The translations under genes and the position numbers were made by a program. Below are positions 34,790-43,317 of a DNA stretch of 64,000 nucleotides, one piece after another. The stretch is from positions 248,001 to 312,000 of the forward strand of contig NZ_UTIQ01000001.1 of the NCBI RefSeq assembly GCF_900582625.1. Reading direction: 5' to 3'. This DNA comes from Pseudomonas viridiflava (GTDB lineage Bacteria; Pseudomonadota; Gammaproteobacteria; Pseudomonadales; Pseudomonadaceae). Position 1 is the first letter of the stretch; each line of letters begins with the position of its first letter. The notes below the pieces were generated by a model, which made no database searches, was not told where the DNA came from, and worked only from the letters and a program-made list of their open reading frames with translations.

Positions 34790-35107
34790 TCAACATTCGC
34801 GCAGCTGGCGCTCCAGTTGTTCGCGTTCCCAACGGCTCAACAGGTGAATCGGGTCGGTGCCGTAGCGGGCCCAGGTCTCTTCGTTGACGGTTCGGCCATC
34901 GGGTGCGGTGCAGCCTACGCAATGGTCCAAATCGCCGCTTTCGTTGAAAACGGTGAGCTGCCAGCTTTCCACATTCACAGTGAACGCGCCGAATTCCAAC
35001 TCACGCCAAGCCGGCCCGCCGCCACGACTGATAGACCGCACGCCGAGGGCCACGTCTTTTAGCAATTGGTACACCTCGCGGGCACTCAGCGGCGGCAGTG
35101 TGGGCAT
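34790..35107 (-). CDS. Small hypothetical protein (Pseudomonas DUF7693-like)
   Basis: 105 residues starting MPTLPPLSAREVYQLLKDVA. Cys pair in DHCVGCTAPDG and a Trp/Arg-rich C-terminus (SRWEREQLERQL). It resembles small Pseudomonas proteins with the AREVYQLL..ALG start, which I recall as DUF7693, but I am not certain. No signal or membrane segment. Function unknown. Confidence 0.65.
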   Translation of the reverse strand: MPTLPPLSAREVYQLLKDVALGVRSISRGGGPAWRELEFGAFTVNVESWQLTVFNESGDLDHCVGCTAPDGRTVNEETWARYGTDPIHLLSRWEREQLERQLREC

Positions 35108-35317
35108 CCGGTTTTAACCTGACAGAAAGACAGGCGCACCATTTAGCATTTATTGGCGGCACAGAGCAGTCCCCTGCTTTGATTATTTCTGGGCGACGCT
35201 TTGGCAACCAGCGGCCCGGCTACAGCGCGAACAGACACCTGCATGTCTTGCTCAGACAATACCTGTGGCGCGTTGCGCTCTAGGGTGGTGTCTTCTTCAC
35301 TACCGCTGGAGCTGACC

Positions 35318-35665
35318 GTGGCCAACCCACCGATTACCGTTTTGCGCGACACCCAACCGATGCCCGTTGTGGATGCCTGCAAGTGGGAGCGCATCGAGGG
35401 CGACCCGCATACGGTGAACCTCAACGCATACACCTCCGATGACGGCAGCAAAATCATGGGCACGTGGATCTGCACACCGGGCAAATGGCGTGTGGAGTAC
35501 GTGAAATGGGAGTACTGCCACTTCCAGGAAGGCTATTGCGTGATCACGCCCGACGGCATGGCGCCGATTCACCTCAAAGCTGGCGACATTTTTGTGGTGG
35601 AACCGGGCATGAAGGGCACGTGGGAAGTGGTGGAAACCGTGCGTAAGTATTTTGTGTTTTCGTGA
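35318..35665 (+). CDS. Cupin-domain protein
   Basis: 115 residues from GTG 35318 (GGAG six bases upstream), reading MANPPITVLRDTQ after initiation; the longer frame upstream crosses low-quality sequence. A single small beta-barrel cupin (DUF861/EutQ-like): GTWICTPGKWRVEYVKWEYCHFQEGYCVIT followed by LKAGDIFVVEPGMKGTWEV, with the family's first motif lacking the usual HxH but keeping Glu/Cys. Cytoplasmic; ligand unknown. Single-gene unit with an empty 210-base region upstream. Confidence 0.8.
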   Translation: MANPPITVLRDTQPMPVVDACKWERIEGDPHTVNLNAYTSDDGSKIMGTWICTPGKWRVEYVKWEYCHFQEGYCVITPDGMAPIHLKAGDIFVVEPGMKGTWEVVETVRKYFVFS

Positions 35666-35813
35666 GCCGCCTCGCGGCTAAACGTTGGCATCAAACACTG
35701 CGGCGGCACTGAGTTGGTCACGCTTGGTTTTGTAAGCCATGAGATCGGCCATAAACGAAACGAGCGGGGATTAGAGCGAGCGACATTGCATCGCTCGCCT
35801 CGCTTTTAACCGA

Positions 35814-37136
35814 TTACGCCGTTGCAGTCGCCGCTTTGGCAGGCCGACTAACACGCAAGGCAACCACGCTGCCCACCACCGTCAACGCCGCCAGGCTGTA
35901 GAGCGCCGCATCGGTGGAGCCGGTCTGGTCTTTGATCCAGCCGACGATATACGGGCTGAGAAAACCCGCCATCTGGCCAATTGAGTTGATCAGCGCTAAG
36001 GCTGCCACCGCCACGCTGGCGCTGAGGAACGCCGTGGGCAGCGGCCAGAACATCGGCAGCCCGGTCAGCGCGCCCATGGTGGCGATGGTCAGGCCCAGGA
36101 TGGCGATGACCGGCACCGCAGCGAAGTTGGCGGCGATCACCAGGCCGATGGCGCCCATCCACATCGGTATCACCAAGTGCCAACGCCGCTCGTTGTGCAG
36201 GTCTGCCGAGCGGCCGACCAGCAGCATGAAAATGCCCGCCATCAGGTACGGCAACGCGCTGATCCAGCCGATCACCAGCGCATCGCTGAAACCCAGAGTT
36301 TTGATGATTGAGGGCAGCCAGAAGTTGATCGCGTACACGCCGCTTTGGATGCAGAAGTAGACAAAGCCAAGCACCCACACGAAGGGCATTGTCAGCACCG
36401 ACAGCGCCGACACATTGGCTTGCACAGGACGGCTGCGGTCGTCGAACGCGATGTCTGCCGCCACGCGGGCACGTTGTTCAGGCGACAGCCAGCGCGCGCT
36501 TTCGGCGTTGTCGCACAGCAGCACAAACGCCAATGCGCCGAGCAATACGGTGGGCACGCCCTGAATCAGGAACATCCACTGCCAGCCCGCCAAACCGCCC
36601 TGGCCGGCGGCGAAGTGATTGAGAATCCAGCCAGAGAACGGCCCGCCGAGCAAACCGGATACCGGAATCGCCGACATAAACAGCGCCATGATTCGCCCAC
36701 GGCGCTGGTTCGGGTACCAGCGCGAGAGGTACAGCACGATGCCAGGGAAAAAGCCCGCCTCGGCCATGCCGGTGAGAAAACGCAGCACGTAGAACTCGAT
36801 GGGCGTGGTGACGAACAGCAGGCAGGTGGAGAACACGCCCCAGGTGATCATCATCAGGCCGATCCAGCGGCGCGGCCCGAAGCGGCTCAGCGCCAGGTTG
36901 CTGGGCAAACCACACAGCACATAACCGATAAAGAAGATGCCAGCGCCAAACCCGTACACGGTTTCGCTGAAGCTCAGTGCGTCGAGCATTTGCAGCTTGG
37001 CAAAGCCCACGTTAACGCGGTCGAGGTAGTTGAACAGGTAGCAAATAAACAGGAAGGGAATCAGGTGCAGCGTGACGCGACGGTAGACGTGATTGCCTTC
37101 AACGTCGCCCACTTCGCGAGCCGAGGGGGTAGGCAT
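35814..37136 (-). CDS. MFS transporter, anion:cation symporter family (sugar-acid/glycerate type)
   Basis: 440 residues with 12 predicted membrane helices. The N-terminal signature LFNYLDRVNVGFAKLQML and helix-4 region FLTGMAEAGFFPGIVLYLSRWYP are typical of the ACS family (phthalate, tartrate, glucarate and galactonate permeases). It is divergent from the CdaR-type regulator gene, with a CdaR-like palindrome in the shared intergenic region. With garK beyond the regulator, uptake of a sugar diacid, tartronate, glycerate or similar is likely. Confidence 0.88.
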   Translation of the reverse strand: MPTPSAREVGDVEGNHVYRRVTLHLIPFLFICYLFNYLDRVNVGFAKLQMLDALSFSETVYGFGAGIFFIGYVLCGLPSNLALSRFGPRRWIGLMMITWGVFSTCLLFVTTPIEFYVLRFLTGMAEAGFFPGIVLYLSRWYPNQRRGRIMALFMSAIPVSGLLGGPFSGWILNHFAAGQGGLAGWQWMFLIQGVPTVLLGALAFVLLCDNAESARWLSPEQRARVAADIAFDDRSRPVQANVSALSVLTMPFVWVLGFVYFCIQSGVYAINFWLPSIIKTLGFSDALVIGWISALPYLMAGIFMLLVGRSADLHNERRWHLVIPMWMGAIGLVIAANFAAVPVIAILGLTIATMGALTGLPMFWPLPTAFLSASVAVAALALINSIGQMAGFLSPYIVGWIKDQTGSTDAALYSLAALTVVGSVVALRVSRPAKAATATA

Positions 37137-37265
37137 GGGATCATTCCTCTGTGTTTTGTTGTTGTATGCAAGCTCTGCTGGTTGCCGGTGCTAGGGGCGT
37201 CTCGAGCTTAGTGATTTGGGCGTAACCGGGCTTTGGGGCTTTGCACCCATTTGCCGACGATTTTC

Positions 37266-37282
37266 TGTGTGCGCGCACAAAA
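37266..37282. promoter_or_regulatory. Palindromic operator candidate, CdaR-type
   Basis: TGTGTGCGCGCACAAAA lies between the MFS and regulator genes. The same TGTGTGCnnGCACAAA core recurs at 38510-38525 before garK. Two copies in the two intergenic regions flanking the regulator make it a likely binding site for that regulator. Inference from repetition only. Confidence 0.65.
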
Positions 37283-37409
37283 CGTTGGCGACTTTTCTCG
37301 AGTTTTTGGGGAAACCAGCCTGTTCACCTCGCAGCCTTTGGCCGTCAGAACAATTCGACCGGAGCAGTTGTTGTATGGTTGCCCAACTGTTTTTCTCGGG
37401 GCCAGCGGC

Positions 37410-38504
37410 ATGTTCGAACTCACTCATCAATTGGCGCAGAACATCGTTGACCGGGCGATGGCCATTCTTCCTCACAACGTCAACGTGATGGACAGCCAAG
37501 GGTTGATCCTGACCAGCGGCGAGCCGAACCGCATCAATACCCGCCACGAAGGTGCGCAACTGGTACTCGCCAACCACCGGATCGTCGAGCTCGACGAACA
37601 AGCCGCGCGCACGCTCAAGGGCGTGCAGCCCGGTATAAATCTGCCCCTGATGCACGACGAGCAACTGATCGGCGTACTCGGTATTTCCGGCGACCCACAG
37701 GCGCTGCGCACCTATGCCGAACTGGTGCGCATGACGGCCGAAATGCTTGTCGACCAAAGCCGCATCCAGGCCGAACAGCAGTGGCGTAAAACCCGCTGTG
37801 ATGACTTATTGGCAGTGATGTTGGGCGAAACCGGCGGCTCGCAACGGCTGATCGACGAAGCCCACCAGCTTGGGCTTAAACCCCACCTGAGCCGCACGCC
37901 GCACCTGATCGAAATTGCCGACGGACAAAGCTCGAGCGAACTCGCCGATTGGCTGCGCAGCCAATACGCCGACAGTTGGTGCAGCACGCCGGCGCCGCAT
38001 ACGGTGTTGTGGTGCTGCCCGGTCGGCATCGAGCCCACACGGTTTGCCGACCGCTTGAAAAACCAGGGCTGGACACTGCAACGCATGGCCTCGGGCATGC
38101 CGTGCAGCGACGTGCACGCCTTGCGCCGCTGCTGCCACCGCATTGCTGAACTGCTGGCGTACGGGCAGGCGGTGAAACCGTATCGCCAGTTGCTGTCGCT
38201 GACCCGTTGCCGCCTGCCGACCTTGCTCTGGACCCACCGCGCCGAAGACCCCCTGAGCGAGCTGTTGGTGCCGTTGCACAACATCGTCGCCCGCGATGGC
38301 AACGGCCAGCTCTTGCGCACGCTGCGCAGTTGGTGCGAACACAACGGTCAGCCGCAGGCGTGTGCCGACGCGCTGGGCATTCATCGCAACAGCCTGCGTT
38401 ATCGCATGGAGCGCATCACCGAGCTGACAGGCAAAGACATCACCCGCCTAGACGACCTGGTTGAGCTGTACTTGGCCGTGCAACTAATGCCCAGCAGCGG
38501 CTGA
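37410..38504 (+). CDS. cdaR: CdaR/SdaR-type sugar-diacid regulator
   Basis: 364 residues from ATG 37410 (MFELTHQLAQNIVDRAM). The N-terminal putative sugar-diacid recognition domain covers ~1-135 (VNVMDSQGLILTSGEPNRI, GINLPLMHDEQLIGVLGISG). The C-terminal PucR-type HTH (about 315-360) reads CADALGIHRNSLRYRMERI. In E. coli CdaR activates galactarate, glucarate and glycerate genes. Placed between an MFS carrier and garK with repeated palindromes on both sides, it likely controls both. Confidence 0.9.
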   Translation: MFELTHQLAQNIVDRAMAILPHNVNVMDSQGLILTSGEPNRINTRHEGAQLVLANHRIVELDEQAARTLKGVQPGINLPLMHDEQLIGVLGISGDPQALRTYAELVRMTAEMLVDQSRIQAEQQWRKTRCDDLLAVMLGETGGSQRLIDEAHQLGLKPHLSRTPHLIEIADGQSSSELADWLRSQYADSWCSTPAPHTVLWCCPVGIEPTRFADRLKNQGWTLQRMASGMPCSDVHALRRCCHRIAELLAYGQAVKPYRQLLSLTRCRLPTLLWTHRAEDPLSELLVPLHNIVARDGNGQLLRTLRSWCEHNGQPQACADALGIHRNSLRYRMERITELTGKDITRLDDLVELYLAVQLMPSSG

Positions 38505-38505
38505 G

Positions 38506-38526
38506 TTTTTGTGTGCCTGCACAAAC
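38506..38526. promoter_or_regulatory. Second CdaR-type palindrome, upstream of garK
   Basis: TTTTTGTGTGCCTGCACAAAC begins one base after the regulator's stop codon and 87 bases before the garK start. It matches the 37266 element at TGTGTGCnnGCACAAA. Probable operator for garK. Confidence 0.65.
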
Positions 38527-38612
38527 CACGTCGCGCTGCCTTGTAGCCCCGGCCAAAGCGCGGCGCCGACAAAGCGTGCCAGCATGAACGCCCTCACCTG
38601 CCGGAGCCCGTT

Positions 38613-39761
38613 ATGAAAATCGTCATCGCCCCCGACTCGTTCAAAGACAGCCTGAGCGCCGCTCACGCCGCCTCGGCGTTAGCGCGCGGGTTCAAGGACG
38701 TGTGGCCGCAAGCCGAGTTGGTGGAATGCCCAATGGCAGACGGCGGGGAAGGCACGGTGGACGCCATTCTTGCCGCGTTGCAGGGCGAAGCGCGCACCAC
38801 GCGGGTATGCGGCCCGCTGGGGCAGCAGGTGAACGCACGTTGGGGTTGGCTGGCGCAATCACGCACCGCGATTATCGAAATGGCCGAAGCCAGCGGGTTG
38901 CAGTTAGTGCCGGTGCAGCTGCGGGATGCGCGCTTCAGTTCCACGCGCGGCACGGGTGAACTGGTACTCGCCGCGCTGGATGCCGGCGCGCAGAAAATCA
39001 TTCTGACCATTGGCGGCAGCGCGACCAACGACGGCGGCGCGGGCATGTTACAGGCCTTGGGCGTAAAGCTGCTGGACGCCGGCGGCCATTCGATCGGGCC
39101 CGGCGGCCTGCCGCTATCGGTGCTCAATAGTGTCGAAATAACTGGGCTCGACCCGCGGCTGGCAAAGGTGCAGGTGGAAGTGGCGGCGGACGTCGACAAT
39201 CCGCTATGCGGCCGCCACGGTGCCTCGTTCACCTTTGGCAAACAGAAAGGCGCCAGCGCCGAGCAGATTGAGCAACTCGACGCCGCCCTCGCCCACTTTG
39301 CCGATTGCGCCGCGGTGGCTCTGGGCACCGACCGTCGTGACGAACCGGGTGCCGGCGCGGCCGGTGGCATTGGTTTCGCAGCAAAGGCTTTTCTTAACGC
39401 GACGTTCCGGCCGGGCGTGGAAGTGGTGGCGGAGCTGACGGGGCTCGCGGAAAAAATGCACGGCGCCGATCTGGTGGTCACCGGCGAGGGCCGGTTCGAC
39501 GCCCAGACCTTGCGCGGCAAGACGCCACTTGGCGTAGCGCGGGTGGCCACGCAATTCGACGTGCCAGTCATTGTCGTCGCAGGCACGTTGGGAGACGGCT
39601 ACGCCGAGGTGTACGAGGCCGGCATCGATGCCGCGTTCTCGCTCGCCAACGGGCCGATCACCTTGGAAGAAGCCTGCAAGCAAGCGCCCACGCTATTGCG
39701 CGAACGCGCTCGGGATATTGCTCGCCTGTGGCGTATCAGCGCGGCACAGGCGAGCCGTTAG
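38613..39761 (+). CDS. garK: Glycerate kinase (GarK family)
   Basis: 382 residues, GGAG before ATG 38613. Family motifs: KIVIAPDSFKDSLSA at the N-terminus, CPMADGGEGTVDA, TIGGSATNDGGAGMLQALG and GAAGGIGFAAKAF, all characteristic of GarK/GlxK. Phosphorylates D-glycerate to 2-phosphoglycerate, feeding tartronate, glyoxylate or galactarate breakdown into glycolysis. Preceded by the regulator and an operator candidate. The downstream GST gene converges with 1 base between stops. Confidence 0.95.
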   Translation: MKIVIAPDSFKDSLSAAHAASALARGFKDVWPQAELVECPMADGGEGTVDAILAALQGEARTTRVCGPLGQQVNARWGWLAQSRTAIIEMAEASGLQLVPVQLRDARFSSTRGTGELVLAALDAGAQKIILTIGGSATNDGGAGMLQALGVKLLDAGGHSIGPGGLPLSVLNSVEITGLDPRLAKVQVEVAADVDNPLCGRHGASFTFGKQKGASAEQIEQLDAALAHFADCAAVALGTDRRDEPGAGAAGGIGFAAKAFLNATFRPGVEVVAELTGLAEKMHGADLVVTGEGRFDAQTLRGKTPLGVARVATQFDVPVIVVAGTLGDGYAEVYEAGIDAAFSLANGPITLEEACKQAPTLLRERARDIARLWRISAAQASR

Positions 39762-39762
39762 G

Positions 39763-40416
39763 TTACGCGGGGTCGGACATGCTCACGCGGTCGCGCACGC
39801 TGGGCCGCTCCTGCATACGCGCCCACCAGCCGCGAAGGGCATCCAGCTCATGCGGGATTTCCAGCTCGAGCAGACCGGCAAATATCAACCCGCCAATGAC
39901 CGTGATGTCGGCCATGGTGAACTGGTCGCCCGCCACAAACGGTTGGCGACGCAGCACCTGGTCGAAATAGCGCATACCGCGAAGTGCCTTGTCGCGCTGA
40001 CGCAAGCCCCACTCTTGGTTCTGATAAAGCTCCACATCAGGCCCGAGGCCGGGCGTGGCGTGGTGGAAATACACGCTGATGGCGTCGAGCAGCTCCAATT
40101 CGGCGCGCTTGCTCATCATATGAATCACGCCCATTTCCTTAGGCGTGCGGCCTGTCAGGCTTGGCGTGCCGTCGAGCGCATCGAGGTATTGGGTGATGGC
40201 GGTGCATTCGGCGATCAACGTGCCGTCTTCAAGCTCCAATACTGGCAACGTGCCAGAAAAGTTTTTGGCCAGAAACTCGGGCTTTTTGTGCATGCCTTTC
40301 CACAAATCCACCGATTCAAAGCGCACCCGCGCTTGCAGTTTTTTCTCTGCCAGAGCAATGCGAACGCGGGCTGGATAAGGGCCGGTGGGCCAGTCGTAAA
40401 TTTTCAAAGCGGTCAT
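39763..40416 (-). CDS. Glutathione S-transferase family protein
   Basis: 217 residues, AGGAG upstream of ATG 40416. The N-terminal thioredoxin-like domain starts KIYDWPTGPYPARVRIALAE, with GTLPVLELEDGTLIAECTAI as the glutathione-binding cis-Pro and acidic region. The C-terminal helical domain runs from about 90. Likely detoxifies electrophiles in the cytoplasm. Divergent from a TetR regulator, with two palindromic sites in the 145-base gap, so induction by relief of TetR repression is likely. Confidence 0.9.
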   Translation of the reverse strand: MTALKIYDWPTGPYPARVRIALAEKKLQARVRFESVDLWKGMHKKPEFLAKNFSGTLPVLELEDGTLIAECTAITQYLDALDGTPSLTGRTPKEMGVIHMMSKRAELELLDAISVYFHHATPGLGPDVELYQNQEWGLRQRDKALRGMRYFDQVLRRQPFVAGDQFTMADITVIGGLIFAGLLELEIPHELDALRGWWARMQERPSVRDRVSMSDPA

Positions 40417-40429
40417 GCTGCGATCTCCT

Positions 40430-40449
40430 TACCTATCAATTGGTAGGCA
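40430..40449. promoter_or_regulatory. TetR operator candidate 1
   Basis: TACCTATCAATTGGTAGGCA, a near-perfect palindrome (CCTATCAATTGGTAGG core), 14 bases upstream of the GST start codon. Matches the second site at 40484 in 16 of 20 positions. Confidence 0.75.
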
Positions 40450-40483
40450 AACCTTAAGCTCGAAATTTTTGGCCGTCAACCTC

Positions 40484-40503
40484 TATCTATCAGTTGGCAG
40501 GTA
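40484..40503. promoter_or_regulatory. TetR operator candidate 2
   Basis: TATCTATCAGTTGGCAGGTA, 54 bases from the first site, aligned in the same orientation. Placed toward the TetR gene, so it likely serves autoregulation. Confidence 0.7.
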
Positions 40504-40561
40504 AAGAGGATCCCGCTACCATTTCGCATCGACCATCACCTATTTACCGAGGGGAAACGCC

Positions 40562-41125
40562 GTGAGCGCAAACGCCCGGGAAGCCATTCTCGACGCCGCC
40601 AGACTAGCCGCGCAGGCCCATGGCTATAGCGGGCTGAACTTCCGCGATTTGGCCGCAACCGTCGGCATCAAGAGCGCGAGCATTCACTACCACTTCCCCA
40701 CCAAAGCCGATTTGGGCGCGGCTGTGGCCGAGCGTTATTGGCAAGACACCGTCGCCGTGCTCGAAGACTTACTTGAGCAAACGGCCGATCCACTGGAAAG
40801 CCTGCGCCAGTACCCGAGCATTTTTCGCCGCTCGCTTGAGAACGAAAATCGCCTGTGCATGTGCAGTTACATGGCGGCCGAATACGACGACTTGCCAGAG
40901 CCGGTCAAAGCCCAGGTGCAGACCTTTGCCGACGTGAATATCGCCTGGCTGAGCAAAACGCTGACGGCGGCCGAGGTGGTCAGTGCCGAACACAGCGACC
41001 AGCGCGCTCGGTCGATTTACGCGGCCATTGCCGGTGCGCAGCTGGTGGCCAGAAGCCGCGCCGACATCGCGTTGTACGATGAATTGGTAGCGGGCTATCA
41101 ACAGGCCGGCTTGCTGCCGGCGTAA
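40562..41125 (+). CDS. TetR/AcrR-family repressor
   Basis: 187 residues from GTG 40562 with GAGGGGAAAC upstream. The N-terminal HTH reads YSGLNFRDLAATVGIKSASIHYHF. The C-terminal ligand domain (about 80-180) contains LCMCSYMAAEYDDLPEPVK, including the two Cys residues seen in thiol-reactive NemR-like regulators. Divergent from the GST gene and most likely its repressor. Electrophile sensing is an inference. Confidence 0.9.
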   Translation: MSANAREAILDAARLAAQAHGYSGLNFRDLAATVGIKSASIHYHFPTKADLGAAVAERYWQDTVAVLEDLLEQTADPLESLRQYPSIFRRSLENENRLCMCSYMAAEYDDLPEPVKAQVQTFADVNIAWLSKTLTAAEVVSAEHSDQRARSIYAAIAGAQLVARSRADIALYDELVAGYQQAGLLPA

Positions 41126-41227
41126 GGGCGTGGGCAAAGCCATCGCCGCTATCAACTTTCTCAATAAGCTTCGCTGCGGCACGACCTCTATGCTTCGCGC
41201 ATTCCTACTTCTGCACGGAGCCATACC

Positions 41228-41734
41228 ATGACCGACGCCGCCTCGCTCGATGACGAAACCCTGGCCTTTGCCGAGCGCGTATTCGATGCGGCCCGCGCCG
41301 GTGCCACCGAGGATTTGCAAGCGCTGCTCAGCCAAGGTTTGCCGCCAGACCTGCGCAACCACAAAGGCGACAGCCTGGTAATGCTCGCCAGCTACCACGG
41401 CCACGTGCAGACGGTGGCCATGCTGCTGGAACGCGGCGCCGACCCGGACCTGCGCAACAACAATGGTCAAACCCCGCTGGCCGGCGCCGTATTCAAAGGC
41501 AATGTGCCGATGCTGGAGTTGTTGTTGGCAAGCGGGGCCGATGTAGAAGGTGCGACGCCGGACGGCAAAACCGCGCTGATGATGGCGGCGATGTTTAACC
41601 AAACCGCAGCCATTGATGTGTTGCTCGCCCATGGCGCGAACCGCGACGCCCGCGAACAAGGCGGGTTGAGCGCGCTGGATCTGGCACAACGAATGAACGC
41701 GCCATTGGCACTGGAGCGTTTGCAGCGCGGGTAA
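41228..41734 (+). CDS. Ankyrin-repeat protein
   Basis: 168 residues, GGAG before the ATG. Four ankyrin repeats at about 38-165, with GDSLVMLASYHGHVQTVAML, NNGQTPLAGAVFKGNVPMLE and DGKTALMMAAMFNQTAAIDV. No signal peptide or membrane segment. Small cytoplasmic ankyrin proteins of this size in Pseudomonas are sometimes next to catalase genes; here the neighbours are a TetR gene and a parvulin. Partner unknown. Confidence 0.88.
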   Translation: MTDAASLDDETLAFAERVFDAARAGATEDLQALLSQGLPPDLRNHKGDSLVMLASYHGHVQTVAMLLERGADPDLRNNNGQTPLAGAVFKGNVPMLELLLASGADVEGATPDGKTALMMAAMFNQTAAIDVLLAHGANRDAREQGGLSALDLAQRMNAPLALERLQRG

Positions 41735-41806
41735 AGCCTGCGCGCCAGCCTTGAATACGACGGCAAATCCGGTAGGCTCGTGGCCTTTCTCAGAGGAGTT
41801 TCTGCC

Positions 41807-42088
41807 ATGCCTAAAGCCACCGCTCGCCACATCCTGGTTTCCACCGAAGCTAAGTGCAATGAACTGAAAGCTGCTATCGAAGGCGGCGCCGATTTCGCCC
41901 AGGTGGCTAAAGACAACTCGTCCTGCCCATCCAGCCGCGAAGGCGGCAACCTCGGCTCGTTCGGTCCAGGTCAGATGGTTAAAGAGTTCGACACCGTGGT
42001 ATTCAGCGCCCCGGTCAATGTGGTGCAGGGCCCGGTGAAAACCCAGTTCGGCTACCACTTGCTGGAAGTGACCAGCCGCCAGGACTGA
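41807..42088 (+). CDS. ppiC: Parvulin peptidyl-prolyl isomerase (PpiC)
   Basis: 93 residues from ATG 41807 (GAGGAG upstream). Single parvulin domain: ATARHILVSTEAKCNELK at the start and GGNLGSFGPGQMVKEFD, with the C-terminal FGYHLLEV, as in E. coli PpiC. No signal peptide, so cytoplasmic. Cis-trans isomerisation of proline bonds. A terminator follows. Confidence 0.94.
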   Translation: MPKATARHILVSTEAKCNELKAAIEGGADFAQVAKDNSSCPSSREGGNLGSFGPGQMVKEFDTVVFSAPVNVVQGPVKTQFGYHLLEVTSRQD

Positions 42089-42097
42089 TCCACCCCT

Positions 42098-42134
42098 AAC
42101 GCCCTCGGTGCCACTGTGCGCCGGGGGCGTTTTT
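42098..42134 (+). terminator. Rho-independent terminator after ppiC
   Basis: AACGCCC and GGGCGTT bound a hairpin with the loop region TCGGTGCCACTGTGCGCCGG, followed by a run of T residues. Ten bases past the ppiC stop. Confidence 0.8.
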
Positions 42135-42305
42135 GTATCTGCTCACCGTCCCGATAAAGGCGGCCGCAACGGTTCGCTGACACCCGCGAAGATGCAATGC
42201 GTTCGCATTGAGCTGCGCTTGACCCAAGGCAACGTCGCCGCGCAAAGGCCGCCGTATAACCGTGCGACCCGCGCCACCGCGCTTTTTTTGCCCCCGAGGT
42301 CGAGC

Positions 42306-42734
42306 ATGAACACCCCCACTCCAACCACCACTGCCGCCACCATCTGCGCCGCCGCGGACGAGCTGAAAGGCTTCGTCGGTTTCAACAGCAAAACCGGCCA
42401 GCACATCGTGCGTTTCAGCGAAGACTCCTTTGGCCTGGACGTTGTTGAAAGCAGCATCACGCCCACCGCCGAGTTCGTCTGGGTACAAGTAGACGGCGAC
42501 GTGATGACCCTCAGCCGCGAATGCCTGCAACTGCTGTTCAACCAGAATATTGACGACCGCCTCAACCTCTCGCCCGCACTTCATGTGTACATGGGCCGCC
42601 GCGACTTACCGGAAATTCGCGCCGAGCGCCGCCTGCAGAAAACCTGCAGTGGCAACTGCCAGAACGGCACCTGCAAGAACGGTCACAGCCATCACACTCA
42701 TGCTGAACGGCTGTCTTCTACTACCCTTCTTTAA
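42306..42734 (+). CDS. Uncharacterised protein with a Cys/His-rich tail
   Basis: 142 residues from ATG 42306 (GAGGTCGAGC upstream); I reject the longer frame from 42108. Residues 1-110 look like a compact alpha/beta domain (ELKGFVGFNSKTGQHIVRFS, EFVWVQVDGDVMTLSRECLQ). The tail CSGNCQNGTCKNGHSHHTH could bind metal. No signal peptide. Not recognised as a named family. Confidence 0.7.
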   Translation: MNTPTPTTTAATICAAADELKGFVGFNSKTGQHIVRFSEDSFGLDVVESSITPTAEFVWVQVDGDVMTLSRECLQLLFNQNIDDRLNLSPALHVYMGRRDLPEIRAERRLQKTCSGNCQNGTCKNGHSHHTHAERLSSTTLL

Positions 42735-42842
42735 CCGCGCGGAAATGGACCTACACGGTGACGCCCGGTCGATGCCTCGCCCCGGCAGTCGACCAGGGCG
42801 CAATCGTTGGCTCCAGCGAAGCGCCCTTTCAGGAGAACCCCT

Positions 42843-43244
42843 ATGGTCCGCGACATCTTTATCAACCTTGCGGTTAAGAACCTGCCAAACGCCATCGCCT
42901 TCTTCACCCACCTGGGTTTCACCTTCAACCCGCAATACACCGACGACACCGCCACTTGCATGATTCTCGGCGAGCACATCTACGCCATGCTGCTGACCGA
43001 GGAAAAATTCAAGGGCTTCACCCCCAAGGCCATCTGCAACGCTCACACCCACAGCGAAGTGCTGACCTGCGTGGCCGTGGCCGACCGCGAAAAGGTCGAT
43101 GACCTGGTGAGCAAAGCTCTGGCCGCCGGCGGACGCACGCTTGGCGATCCGAAGGATTACGGCTTTATGTACCAGCATTCGTTCGAAGATCTGGACGGCC
43201 ACATTTGGGAGCTGATCGCGATGCAAGAAGACGCAGTGGCGTGA
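42843..43244 (+). CDS. VOC-superfamily (glyoxalase-fold) protein
   Basis: 133 residues, AGGAGAACCCCT before ATG 42843. Two beta-alpha-beta-beta-beta modules: MVRDIFINLAVKNLPNAIAF and VLTCVAVADREKVDDLV, ending YQHSFEDLDGHIWELIAM with the usual His/Glu positions. Resembles YP_-type PhnB/bleomycin-resistance-like lactoylglutathione lyase relatives. Substrate unknown. Ends at a strong terminator. Confidence 0.88.
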   Translation: MVRDIFINLAVKNLPNAIAFFTHLGFTFNPQYTDDTATCMILGEHIYAMLLTEEKFKGFTPKAICNAHTHSEVLTCVAVADREKVDDLVSKALAAGGRTLGDPKDYGFMYQHSFEDLDGHIWELIAMQEDAVA

Positions 43245-43268
43245 CGGTCGGCCTAAATCGCAGGCAAC

Positions 43269-43294
43269 AAAAAGCCCGGCCAGTGCCGGGCTTT
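43269..43294. terminator. Bidirectional Rho-independent terminator
   Basis: AAAAAGCCCGGCCAGTGCCGGGCTTT sits between the convergent VOC and repeat-protein genes. The A-run on the left serves the minus-strand gene and the T-run on the right the plus-strand gene. Confidence 0.88.
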
Positions 43295-43317
43295 GAAGGG
43301 GTGAAACCTGGCCGGTG

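Noticed and set aside
35777..35810. Possible terminator between the cupin and MFS genes (AGCGAGCGACATTGCATCGCTCGC)
   Set aside because: A hairpin is present, but the T-run is short and interrupted on either strand, so I did not list it as a terminator.
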